A DNA stretch of 64,000 nucleotides from contig NZ_JAELVM010000003.1 in the NCBI RefSeq assembly GCF_016745235.1, positions 1,054,001 through 1,118,000 on the forward strand, in the 5' to 3' direction. Made by a program: the position numbers and the translations under genes. Source of the stretch: Chryseobacterium endalhagicum. Its GTDB lineage: Bacteria > Bacteroidota > Bacteroidia > Flavobacteriales > Weeksellaceae. This document shows positions 25,557 through 33,907 of the stretch, piece by piece. The notes beneath the pieces are model-generated. The model did no database searches and was not told the DNA's origin. It saw only the letters and a program-made list of their open reading frames with translations. Each line of letters starts with the position of its first letter. Positions within the stretch are counted from its first letter, which is position 1.

Positions 25557-25963
25557 AAATACTCTTAGAAGAAAAAGTACTGGGAACGCAGTCTAAAAAG
25601 AACTCAAAATACTACTGGGTTTTAGAAACCGTTACAGGAAAAAATGAAGTGACAGAAACATCTGAAGACGAAGATTATTTAATGATCAGTTCAGAAATCG
25701 GATATGTTCAAAATATAAAGGAAGAGATCGTAGAGAAAATCAATTCAGAAAATGTATTTAGTTTTCCTTACGAGCCCAAAGAAGGAGATTATTTATCCAT
25801 CAAAAATAATTTAAGAAAAAACGAATATCTGAATTTAATTTTTCTGAATAATAAGTGGGTGGAAGAAATTTACTCATGTTCATACAGAGATTGTGAAGGT
25901 GATATTTATACCACGATAAAAACTGGTGTCGCATTTTTAAGCGAGAATGAAATTACCTTTTAA
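25553..25963 (+). CDS. Hypothetical protein coupled to tsaD
   Basis: This encodes 136 residues. Its ATG overlaps the tsaD stop (ATGA), so it is co-translated with tsaD. It is acidic, with no signal peptide or membrane segment. The C-terminal third includes SYRDCEGDIYTTIKTGVAFL. I do not recognise a family. The region from 25964 to 26207 that follows holds nothing identifiable. Confidence 0.7.
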   Translation: MKILLEEKVLGTQSKKNSKYYWVLETVTGKNEVTETSEDEDYLMISSEIGYVQNIKEEIVEKINSENVFSFPYEPKEGDYLSIKNNLRKNEYLNLIFLNNKWVEEIYSCSYRDCEGDIYTTIKTGVAFLSENEITF

Positions 25964-26207
25964 TCATCAACGTGAGTTCGGGTTTATCATAACGGAAGGA
26001 AGTCAGAAGCCCGAAGAGGGAAGTTATTGAAGTCCAAAGATAGAATATAGGTGTTTTAATTAATATTTTCAAAACTACTTCAATCGATTTAGAAGAAATT
26101 GTTAAATACTTACGGTCCAATAGTAACTTCCATCCTCCAGCTCCCATCTTCCAACCTTTTAATCATCCCTTATCTATAAAATTCAGGTGCATTCTAAATA
26201 TCAATAT

Positions 26208-26909
26208 ATGAAACTTTTTTTTGGCGAAATTAATAACGGAAAGGCAATAATTAATGACGAAGAACAGCAGCACATTGTGAAAGTTCTTCGTATGAAAGAT
26301 GGTGAAGATATTTATGTGACGGATGGTAAAGGGAATGTTGCTTCCGGAAAATTAGTGATCGAAGGGAAAAAAGCCGGCCTTGATGTTTCCGAAATTAAAA
26401 AAGATACTCCGGACTTCAATCCTAAACTTCACATCGCTATTGCTCCGACAAAGAACATCGACAGGATCGAGTTTTTTGTGGAAAAAGCCGTGGAAATGGG
26501 CATCTCTGAGATCAGTATTATTATTACGGAGAAAACCGAGCGTAAAAACATCAATATTGATAAAATCAGGAAACAGGCAGTTGCGGCATCCAAACAGAGT
26601 CTGAGATTTCATTTTCCGGTGATCAATGATGCTGTGAAACTGACGGATTTTCTAAAAAATATTGATCCGGAACATACTTTTGTCGCTCACTGCCATGAAA
26701 ACCTTGAAAGGATTGAACTTAAAAATATTCCTGCTTTGGAACAGATCACTTTCTTAATTGGTCCCGAAGGGGATTTTTCTGAAAGGGAAATCCAGTTTCT
26801 GTCCGACAGTAATGTAAAAGCAGTTTCACTTGGAAACCAAAGGCTCAGAACTGAAACGGCGGGTGTATTTGTGGCGGCGTGGAATTATTTCAATATGATG
26901 AGGAATTAG
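26208..26909 (+). CDS. rsmE: 16S rRNA (uracil-1498-N3)-methyltransferase RsmE
   Basis: This SPOUT-fold methyltransferase (233 residues) modifies U1498 of 16S rRNA. The N-terminal PUA-like part includes EEQQHIVKVLRMKDGE, and the SAM-binding knot shows IGPEGDFSEREI (184-195) and SLGNQRLRTETA (207-218). The ATG at 26208 gives the usual MKLFFGE start and is favoured over a GTG at 26187. Confidence 0.95.
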   Translation: MKLFFGEINNGKAIINDEEQQHIVKVLRMKDGEDIYVTDGKGNVASGKLVIEGKKAGLDVSEIKKDTPDFNPKLHIAIAPTKNIDRIEFFVEKAVEMGISEISIIITEKTERKNINIDKIRKQAVAASKQSLRFHFPVINDAVKLTDFLKNIDPEHTFVAHCHENLERIELKNIPALEQITFLIGPEGDFSEREIQFLSDSNVKAVSLGNQRLRTETAGVFVAAWNYFNMMRN

Positions 26910-26986
26910 ATGTTAGAGGCTAGAAGTTAGAAATTAGTATGTCCATTTATCAACATATCATCCAATTAACACATCATCACATCAAC

Positions 26987-27658
26987 TTACATTTCAAGGT
27001 TGTGGTCTCTCAGATATTTTTCGAAGATTTGCTGTCCGCTCCGCATGGAATTGACGGCCCAACGGATCTTCATTCTCAGCAGTTTTTCTTCGCTTAATTT
27101 ATAGTCAATCCCTGATTTCAGAAGTTTTTGTTTCAGTTCGTACATACAGATTCCGGCGGCTACGGAAACATTGTAACTTCTCGTTAAGCCATACATCGGA
27201 ATCGCCAGGGTTTCGTCTGCAAAATCTATCACTTCTTCAGATACGCCTTCCATTTCGGTTCCAAATACAAGGGCAACAGGTTCTGTAATCTGATAATCAG
27301 GAAGCATCACCGCATTCTTTTCCAGCGAAACAGCCAGAATTTTATAGCCTCGGTCCTTAATATTCTGTAACGAAGCTATATTTTTAGGCATTTTCTCAAC
27401 TTCCACCCATGTTTCGGCACCTTTGGTCACGGTAAGATTAGGATCAAAAATATTCTCCTCTTCCATCGCCACCACTTTATGAAAAGCATTGGCTTCTACG
27501 GATCTTATGATGGCTGCTGCATTTCTGAACTGGTACACGTCATCCATCACAGGAAGAATAAAATCGGAACTTTCCTGAGAAAAATGCTCTATTTTTTCTA
27601 ATCTCTTCTCTGTTAAAAACTGCTTTAAATATTCAAAAGTTTGCGCTAAATCTTCCAT
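26987..27658 (-). CDS. trmH: TrmH-like tRNA/rRNA ribose 2'-O-methyltransferase
   Basis: This SPOUT methyltransferase of 223 residues matches the TrmH organisation: motif 1 RNAAAIIRSVEA (45-56, catalytic Arg region), motif 2 ALVFGTEMEGVS (129-140), motif 3 IPMYGLTRSYNVSVAAGICMYE (153-174). A C-terminal extension (RMKIRWAVNSMRSGQQIFEKYL) is like that of TrmH, which methylates G18 in tRNA. The exact target nucleotide is inferred. It converges with rsmE. Confidence 0.88.
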   Translation of the reverse strand: MEDLAQTFEYLKQFLTEKRLEKIEHFSQESSDFILPVMDDVYQFRNAAAIIRSVEANAFHKVVAMEEENIFDPNLTVTKGAETWVEVEKMPKNIASLQNIKDRGYKILAVSLEKNAVMLPDYQITEPVALVFGTEMEGVSEEVIDFADETLAIPMYGLTRSYNVSVAAGICMYELKQKLLKSGIDYKLSEEKLLRMKIRWAVNSMRSGQQIFEKYLRDHNLEM

Positions 27659-27685
27659 TCATTTTCAAATCTTTGCAAATTAACG

Positions 27686-27693
27686 TAATTTTG
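27686..27693 (+). promoter_or_regulatory. -7 element TAATTTTG before ansA
   Basis: TAnnTTTG match 46 nt before the ansA ATG, in the 81-bp gap from the divergent TrmH-like gene. Confidence 0.45.
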
Positions 27694-27739
27694 GGCTATG
27701 AACCTGAACGAGGCTCAATTTCTTAGAAAAAAGTAATTC

Positions 27740-28756
27740 ATGAAACGAAAAGTCCTGCTCATTTATACCGGAGGAACCATCGGTATGGAAAAAGATTATG
27801 AAACCGGAAGTCTCCGTGCCTTTGATTTCGGAAATATTTTCGAAAAAATGCCTGAGATGAAATTAATGGAATGTGAAGTATTTGTCCATCCATTTGCAAA
27901 ACCGCTGGATTCATCGGATATGGGACCTGAGGAATGGAAGGTAATTGCCAACTATATTCTCAAAAATTATGAGCTGTATGACGGTTTTCTGATCCTTCAC
28001 GGAACGGACACGATGTCTTATACGGCTTCTGCTTTAAGTTTTATGTTGAAAGGCCTTAGAAAACCTGTGATCATGACCGGTTCGCAGCTTCCGATCGGAG
28101 ATCTGAGGACTGATGCCAAGGAAAATCTTCTGACCAGTCTTTATTATGCCAGTCTCTATGAAAATGATGAAGCTGTAATTCAGGAGGTTGCCGTTTATTT
28201 TGAATATAAATTGTTAAGAGGAAACAGAACGCTGAAATATTCTGCGGAGTATTTTGATGCGTACTCAAGCCCCAACTACCCTATTCTGGGACAATCGGGC
28301 GTTCATTTAAATATCATTAAAGATAATCTGTACCGTTGCGACCCTGAAGTGGAATTTCACGTAGATGAACATATTTCTGAAGATATTCTTTTCTGGAGAA
28401 TTTTTCCGGGAATGCACCTGAGCCACTTTAAAGAAATCCCTAAAATGAAGGTGCTGATTCTTCAGGTTTTTGGTTCCGGAACGATTTTCAGCAGTGAAAA
28501 AACCCAGGAAACGCTTGAAGAAATCAGAAGCAATGGAACCGAAATTGTGGTGGTAAGTCAGTGTATATCAGGCGGTATTTCATTTGGAAAGTATGAAAAC
28601 AGCAATATATTCTCAAGGATCGGAGCAATCAGCGGAAGGGATATGACCGCCGAAAGCGCTATCACCAAAGCAATGCACCTGATTGATAACCCCAACTACA
28701 CAGGAACCTTCGCCGACAACTTCACCAGAAGTCTTTGTGGAGAAATAACTGACTAA
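27740..28756 (+). CDS. ansA: Type I L-asparaginase
   Basis: This cytoplasmic asparaginase of 338 residues hydrolyses L-asparagine to aspartate and ammonia. The first catalytic Thr lies in IYTGGTIGM (8-16, T13). The second set is LHGTDTM (86-92, T89 and D90) with a Lys in TDAKENL (124-130). No signal peptide, consistent with the type I cytoplasmic form. It ends shortly before the tRNA-Ser gene. Confidence 0.95.
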   Translation: MKRKVLLIYTGGTIGMEKDYETGSLRAFDFGNIFEKMPEMKLMECEVFVHPFAKPLDSSDMGPEEWKVIANYILKNYELYDGFLILHGTDTMSYTASALSFMLKGLRKPVIMTGSQLPIGDLRTDAKENLLTSLYYASLYENDEAVIQEVAVYFEYKLLRGNRTLKYSAEYFDAYSSPNYPILGQSGVHLNIIKDNLYRCDPEVEFHVDEHISEDILFWRIFPGMHLSHFKEIPKMKVLILQVFGSGTIFSSEKTQETLEEIRSNGTEIVVVSQCISGGISFGKYENSNIFSRIGAISGRDMTAESAITKAMHLIDNPNYTGTFADNFTRSLCGEITD

Positions 28757-28770
28757 TTTTTCAATAATAA

Positions 28771-28801
28771 TTTGCAGATTCCAGAAATTACCCTATTTTT
28801 G
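28771..28801 (+). promoter_or_regulatory. Promoter TTTG-N19-TATTTTTG for tRNA-Ser
   Basis: The -33 TTTG (28771-28774) and -7 TATTTTTG (28794-28801) are spaced by 19 nt, the expected Bacteroidota arrangement, 11 nt before the tRNA. Confidence 0.75.
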
Positions 28802-28812
28802 CAATCTCAAAT

Positions 28813-28899
28813 AGAGAGGTGTCCGAGTGGTTGAAGGAGCTACCCTGGAAAGGTAGTATACGGGTAACTGTATCGAGGGTTCGAATCCCTTCCTCTCTG
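28813..28899 (+). tRNA. tRNA-Ser (anticodon GGA)
   Basis: The acceptor arms AGAGAGG (28813-28819) and CCTCTCT (28892-28898) pair perfectly, with G as discriminator. The anticodon stem-loop is CTACC-CTGGAAA-GGTAG with anticodon GGA at 28847-28849, reading UCC/UCU. A long variable arm (TATACGGGTAACTGTATC) identifies a class II serine tRNA. The T arm GAGGGTTCGAATCCCTT is standard. CCA is not encoded. Confidence 0.97.
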
Positions 28900-28908
28900 C
28901 AAAATTAT

Positions 28909-28942
28909 AAAAGTCTTAAACTTAGTTGTTTAAGACTTTTTT
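28909..28942 (+). terminator. Terminator after tRNA-Ser
   Basis: Stem AAGTCTTAAAC/GTTTAAGACTT (28911-28938) with a 6-nt loop runs into TTTT. The 260 bp between it and the next gene shows nothing else I can identify. Confidence 0.9.
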
Positions 28943-29203
28943 GTTTATAAATTGGTGCTACTTTATCGCAAGGTTAATTAAATTCCAGTGTATTATCAGG
29001 GTAAACAAAGGCGTAAATGCTTAAAAAGGTAATACAATAATATATTCCCCTACCCGTCATTAAATTTAATCAAATCTTTCTTTTAAAAACCATAAGCCAC
29101 TACTGATTGTCAGCAGGCTTTTCTATTCCTAAAATATTCCTAAATCATGTCTTTCATTTGTCCTGTTTATCAATAGTGTTGATATCAATCAGACAGTTAT
29201 TTA

Positions 29204-29932
29204 ATGAAGAAAGACTTTATGTTCGGAATGATTTTTAGAACTAAAATTAGTATCGGAATATTTTTATCCGTATTAACAAGCAGTTTATTACAAGCGCAGA
29301 TCAGTCCGCCGGGGCTTGGAGATGCCAATACTGCTTCGTGGTTAGCTTTTGGAGTAAAGAAGCGGCTGGATTCATTAGGAAAGAAAGAAACTTTAAGCTA
29401 TATCGCTCTGGGCCGGAAAAGCAGCCCGGACCAGTATAATCCGGTTTCGAAACAGGCTATTGTTGTTTTAAACCATGAAGTCTACCATTCTTTTGCTCCT
29501 CATCAGCAATACAGTTACGCTATCAGTTACCGCAGGCAGCCAAAATATGAAAGTGCTTCGCCTTATAAAAAGGAGGTTACGGAACAGGAATTCAGAATGT
29601 ACGGAAGATATGCCTACACTTTTACTTTAGGAAAACGATGGAAACTGAAGAATACCGTCCGCCAGGAGTTCCGGAAGTTTTTTGATTCTGATTTTCGTCA
29701 GGCTGAAGAAAATTTTCAACTGAGAACGAGGATAAAAAGTCAGCTGACCTATACGCTATCAAAGAAAAATAATCAGAAACTGGCTTTAAGTACTGAAGGT
29801 TTGTTTTCCACCAGTTATCTTAATCAGCCAAACCGGAAATGGACATCATTCGGGTACAGGGAAATGCGGGTTGCGGCTTATTATATGTTCAATATTCCTC
29901 ATTCTCCTTTCACCGTGGAAGCAGAAGTGTGA
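29204..29932 (+). CDS. DUF2490-like outer-membrane protein, apparently frameshifted at the 3' end
   Basis: This encodes 242 residues as read. It has a signal peptide ending around LLQAQ and then alternating aromatic/charged strands typical of a DUF2490 outer-membrane beta-barrel (YSYAISYRRQPKYES, RMYGRYAYTFTLGKRWKLKN, LALSTEGLFSTSYL). The frame stops after FTVEAEV, but the neighbouring frame continues from the same codon as VKKGGVHYLAVDVIWNLSYK with a stop at 29991, which is a normal barrel C-terminus. Removing two bases from the GTGTG at 29927-29931 would join them into about 262 residues. So this copy is probably broken in its last strand, or the sequence has an error. Confidence 0.75.
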   Translation: MKKDFMFGMIFRTKISIGIFLSVLTSSLLQAQISPPGLGDANTASWLAFGVKKRLDSLGKKETLSYIALGRKSSPDQYNPVSKQAIVVLNHEVYHSFAPHQQYSYAISYRRQPKYESASPYKKEVTEQEFRMYGRYAYTFTLGKRWKLKNTVRQEFRKFFDSDFRQAEENFQLRTRIKSQLTYTLSKKNNQKLALSTEGLFSTSYLNQPNRKWTSFGYREMRVAAYYMFNIPHSPFTVEAEV

Positions 29933-30017
29933 AGAAAGGCGGAGTGCATTATCTGGCGGTGGATGTTATATGGAACCTTAGTTATAAGTGATGAATGATG
30001 AGTGATAAGTGATGAGT

Positions 30018-30052
30018 GAATGGTGAATGGTGAATGGTGAATGGTGAATGGT
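30018..30052. repeat. Tandem heptamer (GAATGGT)x5
   Basis: Five perfect GAATGGT units follow a degenerate run of GATGAGTGATAAGT-like units directly behind the DUF2490 gene. It is non-coding and lies before the minus-strand terminator. Confidence 0.95.
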
Positions 30053-30060
30053 GGCAAAAT

Positions 30061-30095
30061 TAAACAAAATCCCAACAGAAATGCCGGGATTTGTC
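30061..30095 (-). terminator. Terminator for the minus-strand gene at 30155
   Basis: On the minus strand AAATCCC pairs with GGGATTT (30067-30073 and 30086-30092), followed by TTTGTTTAATTTT. Confidence 0.65.
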
Positions 30096-30154
30096 TGGAG
30101 GATCTGTCCGGATCTTCCACAATATAATTTAGATATGAATGTTTGGTCGAAAAT

Positions 30155-30856
30155 TTAATTACAAATGGTCAGAAACTGATGGCTCATCTGCACTTTGAAT
30201 TTGGCTTCCGATTTAAGTTTTGCATACGAAGTATATTCAAAAGCCTGTACGGATTTCAGTTTCTTATCGATATATTCTGCGATCTGGGCCACAGAAAAAA
30301 TAAAATCCCTGTACACTGCCATATCAACAGTCTGTCCATAATAAGGAAGATAAGCCTTCAAAAAAGGAACTGCAGCCTGATGCCTGCCATAATTGACACA
30401 ATATCCGGCTCCTTCCCTTGACGTAATAATCTCACGATCATTGATATAATCCAGGATCGTTTTATTTCCGTCCAGTGTATTTCCGTTTTTTAGGAGATGC
30501 CTGTTGATTTTATCCAGGATGTGCTGGGCATATTCCATCATCGTAATGGTTTTCCATTCAAATATATGGTTCATGCCTTTGGAAGCCTTAGGATCTTTTC
30601 CGTTTTCACAGCTTGTGCAGAAAGAAAGTCCGATCTTTTCGTGATAAGGAAAAAAGCAGTCTTTGATCTCCATGGAAGCATCAGCCATCAGCCTGTCATC
30701 TGCAAAGTTATAGTACAAATACGGACTGTAAAGATCTGCAAGCGCCTTTAAATAATCAATTTCGCTGGCATTGTGATATTCTTCAAACCATTTTTCAAGG
30801 GTATCGTAATAATGGCTTTCAAATTCTTTAAAACTTAAGTAAAACGGCAATTCCAT
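30155..30856 (-). CDS. Conserved hypothetical protein
   Basis: This encodes 233 residues from ATG 30856 (MELPFYLSFKEFESHYYDTL). A longer frame from a TTG at 30880 exists but is less likely. It is rich in Tyr, Phe and Lys, cytoplasmic by appearance, with a Cys pair in LSFCTSCENGKDP and a conserved-looking TSREGAGYCVNYGRHQAAVPFLKAYLPYY. I cannot assign a family. The 19-nt repeat ATGCGACAAAACTTGACGT lies just upstream of its start (30894-30912). Confidence 0.7.
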   Translation of the reverse strand: MELPFYLSFKEFESHYYDTLEKWFEEYHNASEIDYLKALADLYSPYLYYNFADDRLMADASMEIKDCFFPYHEKIGLSFCTSCENGKDPKASKGMNHIFEWKTITMMEYAQHILDKINRHLLKNGNTLDGNKTILDYINDREIITSREGAGYCVNYGRHQAAVPFLKAYLPYYGQTVDMAVYRDFIFSVAQIAEYIDKKLKSVQAFEYTSYAKLKSEAKFKVQMSHQFLTICN

Positions 30857-30893
30857 AGCTCTGTAATTTTGATAAGACAAAGCTATTGCTGTA

Positions 30894-30912
30894 ATGCGAC
30901 AAAACTTGACGT
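30894..30912. repeat. Copy 1 of 19-nt repeat ATGCGACAAAACTTGACGT
   Basis: The identical 19-mer is found at 44902-44920. Both copies lie upstream of minus-strand genes and both touch an AT-rich tract on the GACGT side. Confidence 0.8.
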
Positions 30913-31007
30913 GTTATTTTTTTTATAAGAGATAAGAGGCAAGAACCAGGAAGCAAGATGTTAGATTTCAGATGTCAGACACCAGATTTCAGACAAGAGA
31001 TAGTATT

Positions 31008-31200
31008 ACTGGTGGCTTCGAGAGCCTCTGCCACCAGATGGTTGTCGTTTATTCAATGACAATTTAAAACTCACTCACTCCGAAACCCGAAACGACGGTG
31101 GCTTCGAGGGCCTCTGCCACCTGGTGTTTGTCACTTATTCAATATTTCCAGATTTATACTCTCCAACTCTAAAACACTCCGACTCTCCAACCCCGGAACT
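31008..31200. repeat. Dispersed repeat, inverted copies of the 951-1248 unit
   Basis: Two units in the opposite orientation: a partial one (about 31008-31057, hairpin GGTGGCTTCGAGAGCCTCTGCCACC region plus TTGTCGTTTATTCAAT) and a full one (about 31081-31200) running through TATACTCTCCAACTC to CCGACTCTCCAACCCCGG. The block fills the gap between the M20 peptidase and the gene at 30155. Part of the full copy reaches the 3' flank of the peptidase gene. Confidence 0.85.
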
Positions 31201-31213
31201 CGAAACCCCGGAA

Positions 31214-32746
31214 CTATTGATCATAATTCGTCATCATAAATTCAAAATAACGAATCATCTTCAGGTAGTTCTCGATACTGAGGTATTCATTGGTACTGTG
31301 GATGCTCTGCTGCTCTGATCTGTTGATGCGGATAGGCATAAATCTGTAGATATTTTTACTTACGATCTGGTATTTGTAGGCATCGGTTCCGGCCATGGTA
31401 AGGTATGGAGTGACGATGGCACCGGGATAAATTTCCCTGATACCGGCTTCTATCAGTTTAAAACTTTTAGTATTGGAAGGAGAAACGGCGGAAGCTTCTC
31501 TTGTATTGTCGATTTCTTCTACCTCAACGTCGAAGCCTTCTGTCGCTTTTGCAATGTGGTCACGCACATCTTTCAGACTGTTTCCGGGAAGAAGTCTGAA
31601 ATTGACTACAAATTCCACTTCAGGGGAAAGAACGTTGGTTCCGTCGCTTCCTTTCATCATGGTTAAAGCGGTAGTAGTCCTTACAAGCGCGTTGGTGGTA
31701 TTATTTTTTGTGAGTTGCGATAAAAGAAGAGGTTTCAGCAGCCACTGATTGGAAATGGCCAGCCTGCTGGTGAAAGGCATGGATCCGCCAATATTATCGA
31801 AAAATTCTTTGATCAATGGGGTGATCTCCGGCTTCATCTGATCATCCTCAAGACGCTGCATAATAACGGCGGCTTTTCCGATGGCACTTTCCATAGGAGG
31901 CATTGAGGAGTGCCCGCCAAGTCCTTTCACCTTGATCTTGGCCGATAAAAAGCCTTTTTCTGCACAGCCTACTACAGCGACGTCCGAATCTATTCCTGCT
32001 ATATTTCCTTTCCGCATAATGAGGCCGCCTTCATCATATACTGCTTCGAACTTCAATCCTTTTTTCTTAAAGTACTCTGCAATCTGCATCGCCCCTTTTT
32101 GTCCGCCCACTTCCTCATCGAAACCGAAAGCCAGATAAACATCCCGTTTGGGAAGCTTTTTGCTCTCAATAACCGCTTTCATGGATTCCATCAGGGAAAA
32201 AAGCATTCCTTTCATATCAATGGCTCCCCTACCGTAGATTCTTCCGTTCGCGACGGTTCCTGAAAAGGGTTCGAAATCCCAGTCTTCTGACACTTGGGAA
32301 ACGGGAGGCAGCGGCTTATCACCTGGCCGGAAAATATTCTGTTCATTATTTTTCACATCGGCATCTCCGGGAGGCACTACATCTATGTGGGAAAGGAAAA
32401 GTATGGGCTCTAACACAGGATCACTTCCTTTAAGCCTGAACACCAGGGCATGGGTATTGATTTCCGTGTTTTCAGTAGATTGATATACCGATGGATAGGC
32501 TGTTTTCAGGTATTCTTTAAACTGATCAAAGGGAGCGTAATTGAATTCGCCCAGGCTTCCGGTAGAAACTGTAGGAATTTTGAGACCGCCTGAAAAACGT
32601 ATCAGGGCAGAATCATTTTTCACGGGTTTCCAGCCGTCCGAATTTCCAGCTGTATTTTTTTTAAATGGGTAGGTATACATTTTGATCAGCAGTACAGCAA
32701 CCAAAATAACAAGAATCCCAAGAATGATGAGAAGGAACTTTTTCAT
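31214..32746 (-). CDS. Membrane-anchored M20 family metallopeptidase
   Basis: This is a zinc-dependent exo- or carboxypeptidase of 510 residues, similar in outline to PM20D1/carboxypeptidase S. An N-terminal membrane helix (about 3-22) anchors it; the catalytic domain is presumably periplasmic. Metal ligands and catalytic residues are seen in LFLSHIDVVPPGD (H120, D122), YGRGAIDMKG (D177) and GFDEEVGGQKG (E211, E212). ATG 32746 is chosen because it gives the hydrophobic anchor directly; an upstream in-frame codon adds a non-hydrophobic stretch. Confidence 0.9.
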   Translation of the reverse strand: MKKFLLIILGILVILVAVLLIKMYTYPFKKNTAGNSDGWKPVKNDSALIRFSGGLKIPTVSTGSLGEFNYAPFDQFKEYLKTAYPSVYQSTENTEINTHALVFRLKGSDPVLEPILFLSHIDVVPPGDADVKNNEQNIFRPGDKPLPPVSQVSEDWDFEPFSGTVANGRIYGRGAIDMKGMLFSLMESMKAVIESKKLPKRDVYLAFGFDEEVGGQKGAMQIAEYFKKKGLKFEAVYDEGGLIMRKGNIAGIDSDVAVVGCAEKGFLSAKIKVKGLGGHSSMPPMESAIGKAAVIMQRLEDDQMKPEITPLIKEFFDNIGGSMPFTSRLAISNQWLLKPLLLSQLTKNNTTNALVRTTTALTMMKGSDGTNVLSPEVEFVVNFRLLPGNSLKDVRDHIAKATEGFDVEVEEIDNTREASAVSPSNTKSFKLIEAGIREIYPGAIVTPYLTMAGTDAYKYQIVSKNIYRFMPIRINRSEQQSIHSTNEYLSIENYLKMIRYFEFMMTNYDQ

Positions 32747-32868
32747 GGCAGTAGATTTTGTGTGGTGTAACAAATATACCAAACAAAATAATGATACCTG
32801 TACGAAAAGCTTAGTATTTCTCTAAAAAAGGGATGAACAATTTTGGGTGCTCGCTTTAAGCTTATCCT

Positions 32869-33330
32869 TTAATTAATTTCTAATCTATTAATTTCCTGAA
32901 CCTCCATAAGCTTATGGCTATATTGAGTTTTGACAAGTATATCCAATATGTCTTGCGGTAGTTCATTCAATTTTAATGGATTTTCTGGACCAGCAACTAA
33001 ATGATAATAAGGCTCTGAAAACTGATTTGGATAAGATTTATCAAAAGAATATAACCCTTTCTTTGTCATCGATACATAGTCTTCCAAATATCTTTCATCA
33101 GCTCCTGAACCTGATATTTTAATCAATATGCTGTCTAATTTTGAACTAACTTCTACTTCAGATATTTCGGGTAAGTTTCTAAAATAATGTACTAATATTT
33201 GACGCTTTTCTTCAGATTCAGCTACAGAATCAGGTAGCTTTCCACCACCGGAAGCCATAAATCCCACATATTCAGCATCTGTGAAAAACCAATCCATATC
33301 CATTGTTTGTTGTTCAATTTCTGTTATCAT
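32869..33330 (-). CDS. Hypothetical protein at the end of the RHS locus, possible immunity protein
   Basis: This encodes about 153 residues from ATG 33330; an ATG at 33303 (MDMDWFFTDAEY) is an equally possible start. It is acidic with no signal peptide, containing MDWFFTDAEYVGFMASGGGKLP and PYYHLVAGPENPLKLNELPQ. Single small acidic genes of this kind often follow RHS tips as immunity genes in Bacteroidota. It lies beyond the direct-repeat copy at 33395-33432 without a recognisable toxin tip of its own. Function is an inference from position. Confidence 0.6.
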   Translation of the reverse strand: MITEIEQQTMDMDWFFTDAEYVGFMASGGGKLPDSVAESEEKRQILVHYFRNLPEISEVEVSSKLDSILIKISGSGADERYLEDYVSMTKKGLYSFDKSYPNQFSEPYYHLVAGPENPLKLNELPQDILDILVKTQYSHKLMEVQEINRLEIN

Positions 33331-33394
33331 AATCAATATTTAGCTATTAAAAGGTTTTTTACAAATTTGATTTCTTAGGTCTTGGAGACTTTAA

Positions 33395-33432
33395 TTTAAG
33401 CTAAAATAATAACACCACTACAAAACAGTGAT
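33395..33432. repeat. Direct repeat copy B (degenerate terminator-like)
   Basis: TTTAAGCTAAAATAATAA (33395-33412) and a degenerate CACT...AGTG hairpin match copy A at 34402-34441. On the minus strand the hairpin precedes a TTATTATTTT tract, so it resembles a terminator at the end of the orphan cassette. The adjacent 33433-33478 is notably GC-rich (GCTCGCGCCAGCCGGGGAC) compared with its neighbours. Confidence 0.75.
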
Positions 33433-33479
33433 CTTTACGAAGACATGGGCTACAAGCTCGCGCCAGCCGGGGACTTTGC

Positions 33480-33881
33480 TCAGTGTTTTTTATCTATAAT
33501 CTTTTTATAACAATTCTCCCCATCATGGTAGCCAAAGCAAAGTATAATATTCTTATCTTTTTTCTCAAAAAAAGTAGTATAGGTCATATCAGTATCATTC
33601 ACATCTTCTGGAAAGGCAATTAAATCTTTATCAAAATTTAAATAAAAATCATTAAACTCTATTGTGTTACCTTCTAATTTGTATTTCGAATTGTAATTCA
33701 ACAATTTCTTCCCTTTTATATTGTAAATTACTCTGTTATAAACCCCATCCTTGTTAATCGTTAAAGTGTCATATGTATTCTTGTATGATATGGGTGAATA
33801 TTTTCCATATATATCTTCATTACTAATATTTTGGCAAGAAAATAAAAAAGGTAATAAAATTAAACTTATACTTTTTTTCAT
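33480..33881 (-). CDS. Small lipoprotein in orphan RHS cassette, candidate immunity protein
   Basis: This encodes 133 residues. The signal peptide MKKSISLILLPFLFSC has the lipobox LFSC (C16). The mature part looks like a small beta-barrel-type lipoprotein (KYKLEGNTIEFNDFYLNF). It starts 26 nt behind the stop of the orphan RHS tip and ends before direct-repeat copy B. A lipoprotein would suit protection against a toxin acting in the periplasm; this is inferred from position only. Confidence 0.65.
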   Translation of the reverse strand: MKKSISLILLPFLFSCQNISNEDIYGKYSPISYKNTYDTLTINKDGVYNRVIYNIKGKKLLNYNSKYKLEGNTIEFNDFYLNFDKDLIAFPEDVNDTDMTYTTFFEKKDKNIILCFGYHDGENCYKKIIDKKH

Positions 33882-33907
33882 ATTTATTAAATTTAAGTTT
33901 GTTCGAT

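Noticed and set aside
27698-27736. 12-codon ORF MNLNEAQFLRKK before ansA as an Asn-rich leader peptide
   Set aside because: It starts about where transcription would start given TAATTTTG at 27686-27693, has only two Asn codons and no attenuator hairpin behind it.
28757-29203. tRNA-associated integration site (attachment site)
   Set aside because: No integrase gene and no repeated tRNA 3' end was seen within the window.
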